Shown: piece by piece, positions 41,069 to 45,380 of the stretch
Layout: the number at the start of each line of letters is the position of its first letter
How positions within the stretch are numbered: position 1 is the stretch's first letter
Origin: a virus
DNA: 45,380 bases
IMG/VR virus record: IMGVR_UViG_3300029893_000015
Coordinates: 1-45,380 of that record
Strand: one strand, 5' to 3'
Made by a program: the position numbers and the translations under genes
Notes under the pieces: generated by a model
Seen by the model: the letters and a program-made list of their open reading frames with translations, nothing else
Told to the model about the DNA's origin: nothing
Database searches by the model: none

Positions 41069-41548
41069 ATGTCCGAAGTAAACAGCCGTACATTCAATAA
41101 AGTATTAGGTTCCTTCATCACGTCGCAGAAGAAAAGCCGTGATGTGCTCCAGTCACTCATTATCTTTGGGCTTGAGCAGTACAAGGAACACCAAAACGCT
41201 TCCTTCCTTTCATCTATCATCATTAAGTGTAAGGGGGCTAAAAGCATCCCTACTGGTACAGTGAAGGAGTACATTAAGGCACATGCCAATGTTCGCTTCG
41301 TGAAGTTGAGTGATGGGACACATGGGTTCAAGAAGGATGGGGAGGTTGCAGAAGTTAATACCCCTGATATGCCTTGGTATGAATGGGAAGGCGCTAAGCA
41401 TAACAATGTGACAGTCGATATGGATGTAGTAGCACAAGCCAAGCGCCTTCTCACAATGCTCCGCACCAAGCTTGAGGAAGGGCATGTGAAGGATAGGGAA
41501 GCCGCTATGAAAATTGGCAAGGCGCTGGATGAAGCTTTGACTGCCTAG
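41069..41548 (+). CDS. Hypothetical early-type protein (159 aa)
   Basis: It starts MSEVNSRTFNKVLGSFITSQKKSRDVLQSLI behind AAAGAGGCAAAAAAATC, with helical ends and a middle that reads FVKLSDGTHGFKKDG. Such proteins are common among phage early genes with high copy transcripts. No Cys motif and no membrane part. It is followed by a strong terminator (41608). Unknown function. Confidence 0.75.
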   Translation: MSEVNSRTFNKVLGSFITSQKKSRDVLQSLIIFGLEQYKEHQNASFLSSIIIKCKGAKSIPTGTVKEYIKAHANVRFVKLSDGTHGFKKDGEVAEVNTPDMPWYEWEGAKHNNVTVDMDVVAQAKRLLTMLRTKLEEGHVKDREAAMKIGKALDEALTA

Positions 41549-41607
41549 GTCATCCACACTGGTGACAAGAGGACGGACATACGATTAACAGCAGTCGATA
41601 TAAATCT

Positions 41608-41638
41608 GCCCCCTAGTGTAATGTTAGGGGGCTTTTTT
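41608..41638 (+). terminator. Rho-independent terminator
   Basis: GCCCCCTA (41608-41615) pairs with TAGGGGGC (41625-41632) around a nine-base loop and is followed by six T bases (41633-41638). It ends the transcript of the 159-aa gene. Confidence 0.9.
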
Positions 41639-41666
41639 ATGTCTACTCACAAAGGAGGAATACATA

Positions 41667-41885
41667 ATGTCAATGCGTAATGTAGGGCATAAGCTGGCAA
41701 ACGCTGCTAATCTCTATCGGCGTAAAGCTAAGGGTACCTTCCATGTCATTGCTGTTCGCACTAAGGAAGGGTACAAGAAAACCAATGACACGGAAGTTAG
41801 GCCATTGGAGAAAGTTAATTGGGCATTGGAAGCTATCAAAGACAGGAAGAAATATGGGCCTGCCCCTTCCATTGGTAAAGGTTAA
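41667..41885 (+). CDS. Hypothetical basic protein (72 aa)
   Basis: It starts MSMRNVGHKLANAANLYRRKAKG behind AAAGGAGGAATACATA, a very strong ribosome site. The many Lys and Arg suggest nucleic-acid or ribosome contact. It is the first gene after the terminator, so a promoter is expected in 41540-41660 but is not clear by eye. No family recognised. Confidence 0.7.
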   Translation: MSMRNVGHKLANAANLYRRKAKGTFHVIAVRTKEGYKKTNDTEVRPLEKVNWALEAIKDRKKYGPAPSIGKG

Positions 41886-41910
41886 ATTGCTATTTTATCT
41901 CCCAGTGGAT

Positions 41911-42129
41911 ATGAAGATGAAAACTATTAACAACCCAACATCAACCATCACCAACTGGTATTATAGTCCTTTCACCAATTGTATCCATGGAGTTATCTCT
42001 AATGATTCAAGGTTCTCCGATGGTACGCCAGTTAAAACATCAAGAGTTGAAATGTTCTGTTGTGATAGAACTAAGGCTGTTACTCAGAACACCATTTATA
42101 ACCTTGTTAATGAGATAAAATGGGAGTAA
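41911..42129 (+). CDS. Hypothetical protein (72 aa)
   Basis: I take ATG 41911 (MKMKTINNPTSTITNWYYSPFTNC); the longer frame to the left lies over the previous gene. CCAGTGGAT is a weak ribosome site. There are several Cys (NCIHG, EMFCCD), and the end is helical. Unknown. Confidence 0.55.
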   Translation: MKMKTINNPTSTITNWYYSPFTNCIHGVISNDSRFSDGTPVKTSRVEMFCCDRTKAVTQNTIYNLVNEIKWE

Positions 42130-42131
42130 TA

Positions 42132-42317
42132 ATGAAAATGTTTCATGAATCATGTCGTGTTATCAAGATGCCCATCACTAACCCCGATGGTACTGAAACA
42201 ATTAAGATAGTAGTAACTAAAGGTATTACCTACCGTTGCCCAACTACTAAGGGGAGGCATATCCGTAGACAATATTGGATGTCTCGTCGTCAGTATAAGA
42301 AGGATATACATAAATGA
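42132..42317 (+). CDS. Hypothetical basic protein (61 aa)
   Basis: The ATG at 42132 follows GGGAG, which lies at the end of the previous gene. MKMFHESCRVIKMPITNPDG has a beta look; the C-terminal half is very basic (TTKGRHIRRQYWMSRRQYKK). Its stop overlaps the next start. Unknown. Confidence 0.6.
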   Translation: MKMFHESCRVIKMPITNPDGTETIKIVVTKGITYRCPTTKGRHIRRQYWMSRRQYKKDIHK

Positions 42318-42466
42318 ACATATACCTTGTGTCATACATGTGGAAGGGTGAACCAAGACAAGTGAAGATGAGAGCATTGAGTATAGCACATGCCCGTATT
42401 ATGTGCCGTGCTCATAAGATTCCGGGCTCCCCTATAATCAGGGAGCAAGGAGAGTTGAAGTTCTAA
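42314..42466 (+). CDS. Hypothetical small protein (50 aa)
   Basis: The ATG overlaps the TGA of the upstream gene (ATGA). It reads MNIYLVSYMWKGEPRQVKMRALSIAHAR and ends in REQGELKF. Small basic alpha/beta protein; function unknown. Confidence 0.5.
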   Translation: MNIYLVSYMWKGEPRQVKMRALSIAHARIMCRAHKIPGSPIIREQGELKF

Positions 42467-42716
42467 CAAAGTGTTAGTTCTTTAGCGTACGTAACCCTAA
42501 AGCGTCAAGGGTAAATGATGCTTAGTGATACTGGAGGGGTGGTTCCTTTTGTATTGCGATGGGCTTGTAGTTTAAGCTCTAATAAACCATATATGGCATA
42601 TCCTATACTAAGGATAGTATTACCTGTAGTGGGCCTTGCCAGCTAATGATTATGGGGTCGCCCCCTCCTCATAAACACTACAGGCTTTTCATTCTCTTAA
42701 CTATGAGACCAATGCT
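42467..42716 (+). promoter_or_regulatory. Structured leader before amidoligase 3
   Basis: 250 bases without a gene. ATCCT/AGGAT (about 42601-42615) forms a small hairpin. CCTGTAGTG (42623-42631) pairs perfectly with CACTACAGG (42676-42684) around 44 bases that include GGGGTCGCCCCC. CTTTTCATTCTCTT follows. It could be a terminator/antiterminator or riboswitch-like leader for the gene that starts at 42717. No known riboswitch class was recognised. Confidence 0.45.
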
Positions 42717-43337
42717 ATGCTTAGCTATGATTTCAAAAAGTATGCTAACCCATACCATCCATTTACATTTGGAATTGAGATAGAAGTAAGCAATCTCGCA
42801 AGCTTAGTACGGAGTCTGACTTTCTTTAAGGGATTTTATATCAAAGAGGATGTGAGTATCCGTGGTGGTAGTACTGCTGAATTAGTTTCTAACCCTCTCA
42901 CCGCAGAAAAATTAAAAAGAAATGTGAGGGCTTTATATAAATCTGGTGCAATCAGGGAAGTTAATGATTCATGTGGCATACACATACATGTATCAAAGAA
43001 ACTTCTTACAACTGAGAAAGCATTAAAAATAGAGAAGTTTATCAATCGTGATGCTCATAGTATGCACATTCACCCCATTGCAGGGAGACCAAGGAACGCG
43101 TATTGGGGGGGAGTAGAGGAGTACACTCGCTATCGCAGTGTTAACACGCGGCCAGCCTACACTAATGAGGTGAGAATCTTTGCCTCTAGTACTAAGAGTG
43201 AATGGGTTGAGAGATGTATTGATGTAGTTAGTACTATGATTTCATATAGCAACCTTGATGATAGCGTACCCCTTGAGAAGTTCTCTCAGTTCTTCTTTAA
43301 GAAGTTTGGGTATAGACACGAGGATGTTAAACCATAA
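42717..43337 (+). CDS. Amidoligase 3 (COOH-NH2 ligase family, 206 aa)
   Basis: The motifs are FGIEIEV (18-24), EDVSIRGGSTAELVS (44-58), CGIHIHVS (86-93), RYRSVN (138-143) and EVRIFAS (151-157). This is the core of the amidoligase fold in a compact version. It is separate from the two amidoligases at 1780 and 3207 and has no glutaminase next to it, but on a circular map it lies only about 4.5 kb upstream of them. It may use another amine, or it may work with the main cluster. Confidence 0.85.
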   Translation: MLSYDFKKYANPYHPFTFGIEIEVSNLASLVRSLTFFKGFYIKEDVSIRGGSTAELVSNPLTAEKLKRNVRALYKSGAIREVNDSCGIHIHVSKKLLTTEKALKIEKFINRDAHSMHIHPIAGRPRNAYWGGVEEYTRYRSVNTRPAYTNEVRIFASSTKSEWVERCIDVVSTMISYSNLDDSVPLEKFSQFFFKKFGYRHEDVKP

Positions 43338-43344
43338 GTTTATT

Positions 43345-43421
43345 CTGCCCGTAGCTCAATCGGATAGAGCAACAGCCTTCTAAGCTGTAGGTTGGGGGTT
43401 CGATTCCCTCCGGGCAGGCCA
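43345..43421 (+). tRNA. tRNA-Arg (UCU)
   Basis: The acceptor CTGCCCG pairs with CGGGCAG, followed by G and an encoded CCA. GCTC/GAGC forms the D stem, ACAGC-CTTCTAA-GCTGT gives anticodon TCT, and GGGGG-TTCGATT-CCCTC forms the T arm. It reads AGA, a codon common in this AT-rich phage and often rare in the host. Confidence 0.95.
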
Positions 43422-43427
43422 ATCAAA

Positions 43428-43503
43428 GCCTCTGAAGCATTTAGTGGATGATGTGCTGCCCTGTAAGCAGCGGAAGCCGGATCGTTACCGGACAGAGGCT
43501 CCA
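43428..43503 (+). tRNA. tRNA-Thr (UGU), unusual T arm
   Basis: The acceptor GCCTCTG pairs with CAGAGGC, then T and CCA. The anticodon arm GCTGC-CCTGTAA-GCAGC gives TGT (Thr, ACA). The T arm GCCGG-ATCGTTA-CCGGA has one end mismatch and lacks the usual A58; the D arm GCAT/ATGT has one G-U and no base 26. It may be a degenerate but working tRNA. Confidence 0.75.
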
Positions 43504-43760
43504 TATTTATCAATTCAAATTGAAATGACCCCTAAAGCCTCCTAACAGTGCTCAAATCTAGGGTGTTCGGGGCGTAGCTCCGGCTGACGCAGGCAGAGTT
43601 GTCCATTTCTCCTCGCTGACAGAGAACTGTTGTGGTTATGCCTTGTTCATTGGGAGTCCCCGGTGATGGAGTAGCTACCAAGGCTGAGACTACGTAACGT
43701 GTACTGTGTGCGGGCACTACGAAAAGGTGTCGCCGGAATCGTAACCGGCACTAACTCCAA
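43504..43760 (+). other. Inter-tRNA region with tRNA-like 3' end
   Basis: No gene found on either strand. The last part (43730-43759) has GCCGG-AATCGTAA-CCGGC and then ACTAACTCCA, which resembles a T arm and CCA end. It stops one base before the next tRNA. I could not fold a complete cloverleaf upstream of it. It may be a decayed or interrupted tRNA, or a processing leader. Confidence 0.35.
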
Positions 43761-43838
43761 GCCCCCCTAGCATAATTGGTTAATGCGCTCAGCTCATAAC
43801 TGAAGGAAGGAGCGGTTCGAATCCGCCGGGGGGCACCA
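43761..43838 (+). tRNA. tRNA with CAU anticodon (elongator Met, or Ile2)
   Basis: GCCCCCC pairs with GGGGGGC, then A and CCA. GCAT/ATGC forms the D stem, CTCAG-CTCATAA-CTGAA gives CAT with one mismatch at the top of the stem, and GGCGGATTCGAACCGC-type pairing holds the T arm. There are no three G-C pairs as in the initiator. Whether it is Met or lysidine-modified Ile2 (reading AUA) cannot be told by eye. Confidence 0.9.
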
Positions 43839-43870
43839 ATTTATGGCAGTTTAGAGGAGGATAACTCTAA

Positions 43871-44038
43871 ATGAGTACGTATAACATTGAAATGCGCAGA
43901 CTGCTGGAAGTGAATACTGACCCACAGCGCCGCTGCAAGGTGCGCGACGTGAGTTTAGAGCAGTGCTATCAAGCACCATTTAATCACCCCCTAGAAGCCC
44001 CTGAGAAGCTCTCTGTTGCGTTTTCATGGACTACCTAG
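43871..44038 (+). CDS. Hypothetical protein between tRNAs (55 aa)
   Basis: A very strong ribosome site, GAGGAGGATAACTCTAA, precedes the ATG at 43871. The protein reads MSTYNIEMRRLLEVN, then DPQRRCKVRDVSLEQ and ends VAFSWTT. The G+C is higher than in the neighbours. No family recognised; it lies in the tRNA block and is short. Confidence 0.6.
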   Translation: MSTYNIEMRRLLEVNTDPQRRCKVRDVSLEQCYQAPFNHPLEAPEKLSVAFSWTT

Positions 44039-44070
44039 GGCTACCTCATTGGTTGTGGTGATAAGATTGA

Positions 44071-44157
44071 GCCTGAGTGGCGAAATTGGTAGACGCAAGG
44101 GACTTAAAATCCCTCAGCTGAAATGCTATGCCGGTTCGACTCCGGCCTCAGGTACCA
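44071..44157 (+). tRNA. tRNA-Leu (UAA)
   Basis: Class II tRNA of 87 bases. GCCTGAG pairs with CTCAGGT, then A and CCA; the anticodon loop CTTAAAA gives TAA; there is a long variable arm and the T arm GCCGG-TTCGACT-CCGGC. It reads UUA. Confidence 0.95.
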
Positions 44158-44185
44158 ACACGAAACTGACAGAGAGGAACGAAAC

Positions 44186-44395
44186 GTGACGACGAACGAA
44201 CACCAGAACAGCGCCGCAGAAGGTCGGTCGGATATCGAAGGCGTTGTTAGGGCTGGCCCGCACCCATCACACAAGACACGGTTTAGCGACTCGTCTCTGT
44301 ATGACGAGGTTTGCGAACTGTGCGGAGTCACCGACATTGCTGGTGGCGGATGGGGGAAATTGGCCGAACCGTGCAAAGCGAACACACAGGCCTAA
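44186..44395 (+). CDS. Small zinc-ribbon-like protein (69 aa), GTG start
   Basis: The GTG at 44186 follows AGAGAGGAACGAAAC. It reads (M)TTNEHQNSAAEGRSDIEGV and then YDEVCELCGVTDIAGGGWGKLAEPC, a CxxC plus a late Cys with the conserved D and GW, known from many small phage proteins. The G+C-rich composition differs from its neighbours, which suggests transfer. The start is uncertain, since an upstream frame runs into the tRNA. Confidence 0.65.
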   Translation: MTTNEHQNSAAEGRSDIEGVVRAGPHPSHKTRFSDSSLYDEVCELCGVTDIAGGGWGKLAEPCKANTQA

Positions 44396-44427
<32 letters not shown>

Positions 44428-44447
44428 AACTATAAGGATAATCATTT

Positions 44448-44666
44448 ATGAAATCAAATAATGATATTATCTTTATACCTATCCTTGGGTTTATCTTAGG
44501 GATAGTCTTTACTATCATCCTTATCTCTCATACTAAAATGGATATGAGATATATGGGGCAGGTAGATGTAGCAAGTGGTAAGGTAGTATGTGTTAAGCTC
44601 CAAGCTCAGCACATTAGGTGGTATTGCAAAGAGGTTCTAAACTCAAAGGAGAAACAAAATGACTAA
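44448..44666 (+). CDS. Single-pass membrane protein (72 aa)
   Basis: MKSNNDIIFIPILGFILGIVFTIILISHTK has one membrane helix at about residues 7-27, followed by a soluble tail with two Cys (VVCVKLQ..., RWYC). AAGGATAATCATTT is the ribosome site. It overlaps the next gene. Unknown function; possibly an envelope factor. Confidence 0.65.
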   Translation: MKSNNDIIFIPILGFILGIVFTIILISHTKMDMRYMGQVDVASGKVVCVKLQAQHIRWYCKEVLNSKEKQND

Positions 44667-44970
44667 GCCTAATTCAATTAAGATTGATGAAGTTGAATAT
44701 GTCCGTAAGGACTTGGTAAATACCCCTGTAGTTGGCAATCGTGCTGTAATTGTTGTTGATCGTGGGTGGATTTTCGCTGGTGATGTTACCCGCGAGAATG
44801 GCCGAATCAAGCTAACACGTGCATTACACGTATTCAAATGGGAGTCTGTTGGATTCGCTGGCATGCTTGAAAACACGAAGAAAGCTGACCTTCGCAAGAT
44901 ATCTGATGTTGATATCCCTGAGGATTCAGAAATCTTTTGTGTGCCGGTTCATGAATCATGGGGACTCTAA
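44659..44970 (+). CDS. Conserved hypothetical phage protein (103 aa), DUF6948-like
   Basis: MTKPNSIKIDEVEYVRKDL, then VIVVDRGWIFAGDVTRENGRIKLTRA and VFKWESVGFAGM, followed by LRKISDVDIPEDSEIFCVPVHESWGL. A beta-rich small fold with RG..FAGD......L..A..V..W....GF.G resembles a family in phages that I recall as DUF6948, often right before a Gly-rich repeat gene, as here. The ribosome site AAAGGAGAAACAAA is strong. Function unknown. Confidence 0.65.
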   Translation: MTKPNSIKIDEVEYVRKDLVNTPVVGNRAVIVVDRGWIFAGDVTRENGRIKLTRALHVFKWESVGFAGMLENTKKADLRKISDVDIPEDSEIFCVPVHESWGL

Positions 44971-45239
44971 CTCTACCTGTAGGTGATGGAAGCAGCGACG
45001 GCAGCGGCTACGGCTACGGCTACGGCTACGGCAACGGCTACGGCTACGGCTACGGCAGCGGCAGCGGCTACGGCTACGGCTACGGCAGCGGCTACGGCAA
45101 CGGCAACGGCTACGGCAACGGCTACGGCTACGGCTACGGCAACGGCAACGGCTACGGCTACGGCAGCGGCAACGGCAACGGCAACGGCTACGGCTACGGC
45201 TACGGGACAATCAGTATAAGAACACGGAGAAGAGCTTAG
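44958..45239 (+). CDS. Gly-Tyr/Asn/Ser repeat protein (copy A, 93 aa)
   Basis: The ATG at 44958 overlaps the end of the upstream gene; MGTLTLPVGDGSSDGSG is followed by about 30 Gly-Tyr, Gly-Asn and Gly-Ser dipeptides and a basic tail (TISIRTRRRA). The DNA is a GGC-TAC hexamer tract with GGCAAC and GGCAGC variants. All six frames are open in it. The low-complexity aromatic/Gly composition resembles silk or phase-separating proteins. The number of units can change by slippage. A start codon in another frame (44986, Ala-Thr repeat) is rejected. Confidence 0.65.
   Translation: MGTLTLPVGDGSSDGSGYGYGYGYGNGYGYGYGSGSGYGYGYGSGYGNGNGYGNGYGYGYGNGNGYGYGSGNGNGNGYGYGYGTISIRTRRRA
44990..45215 (+). repeat. 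Hexanucleotide GGC(TAC/AAC/AGC) tandem repeat
   Basis: An irregular array of GGCTAC with GGCAAC and GGCAGC units. A second array covers 45280-45380 and a third 1-137. These repeats occupy both window ends and are the probable reason the contig ends here. Confidence 0.9.
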
Positions 45240-45243
45240 GATA

Positions 45244-45380
45244 ATGGATACTCTACCTGTAGGTGATGGAAGCAGCGACGGCAGCGGCTACGGCTACGGC
45301 TACGGCAACGGCTACGGCTACGGCTACGGCTACGGCAACGGCTACGGCTACGGCTACGGCAACGGCTACGGCTACGGCTA
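45244..45380 (+). CDS. Gly-Tyr repeat protein (copy B), N-terminal part, runs off window
   Basis: The ATG at 45244 follows TTAGGATA and gives MDTLPVGDGSSDGSG and Gly-Tyr repeats. The first 40 bases are nearly identical to those of copy A, so it is a tandem duplicate. It continues past the window edge and probably joins the fragment at 1-170. Confidence 0.6.
   Translation, partial: MDTLPVGDGSSDGSGYGYGYGNGYGYGYGYGNGYGYGYGNGYGYG

Noticed and set aside
43532-43717. Minus-strand 61-codon frame between tRNAs
   Set aside because: No ribosome site, opposite to all neighbours, no recognisable protein.
43640-43759. A fifth complete tRNA gene
   Set aside because: Only the T-arm-like and CCA part could be found; no 5' acceptor strand, D arm or anticodon arm at proper distance.
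44956-45219. Arg-Ser-Cys-rich antisense frame and Ala-Thr-repeat frame
   Set aside because: Both exist only because the GGC-TAC hexamer has no stops in any frame; the Gly-Tyr frame has unique ends shared by two copies.

Overview
The window reads as an almost complete, AT-rich genome of a virulent tailed phage with podovirus-type (short-tailed) morphology. It carries a T7-style DNA polymerase, primase-helicase, 5'-3' exonuclease and acidic-tailed ssDNA-binding protein. It also has a full head, portal, nozzle and internal-virion set, a lysis cassette and four tRNA-like genes. I see no integrase, no repressor and no single-subunit RNA polymerase, so transcription probably relies on host RNA polymerase. 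The host is probably a gammaproteobacterium. The evidence is a fragment that looks like a gammaproteobacterial ubiJ gene, Fur-box-like sites, and a horizontally acquired tail-fibre module. Both ends of the window lie in the same GGC-TAC hexamer repeat, so the molecule was probably cut or broken inside a Gly-Tyr-rich gene.

Layout. (1) 1-7570, plus strand: small membrane and zinc-knuckle proteins, then a tightly packed amide-bond cluster. It holds a class I glutamine amidotransferase, two amidoligases (COOH-NH2 ligases), a class II glutamine amidotransferase, a RimK-like ATP-grasp ligase and two paralogous 'FPxNCG' proteins, followed by a low-molecular-weight phosphatase. (2) 7563-17582, plus strand: replication and nucleotide metabolism, with primase-helicase, two metallophosphoesterases, DNA polymerase, SSB, exonuclease, HNH nuclease, a dNTP pyrophosphohydrolase-like protein and a ribonucleotide reductase that looks B12-dependent. 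A bidirectional terminator at about 17600 separates the convergent operons. (3) 39035 down to 17625, minus strand: small and large terminase, tail fibre, portal, scaffold, coat, adaptor, nozzle, internal virion/ejection proteins, endolysin and holin. (4) 39040-40590: a 1.5-kb region without a convincing gene. It holds a probable late promoter, AT-rich palindromes, three Fur-box-like sites around a host ubiJ fragment, three copies of a 20-bp promoter-associated repeat, and a GC-rich stretch full of nested inverted repeats that looks like a large structured RNA. (5) 40590-45380, plus strand: small early-type proteins, a third amidoligase behind a foldable leader, tRNA genes (Arg-UCU, Thr-UGU, Met/Ile-CAU, Leu-UAA) and Gly-Tyr repeat genes.

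How it works together (inference). Early genes flank the structured-RNA region and run rightward, through the contig ends, into the amidoligase and replication operons. The late operon is transcribed leftward from the same control region. The amidoligase, amidotransferase and ATP-grasp enzymes look like a pathway that makes ammonia from glutamine and forms amide bonds on a carboxylate substrate, which may be a small peptide, a tag or cell-wall material. The tRNAs serve A/U-rich codons. The most notable candidates for something undescribed are the 39.96-40.55 kb structured RNA with its repeat promoters, the Fur-site/ubiJ segment beside it, and the three-amidoligase pathway with its paralogous FPxNCG partners.
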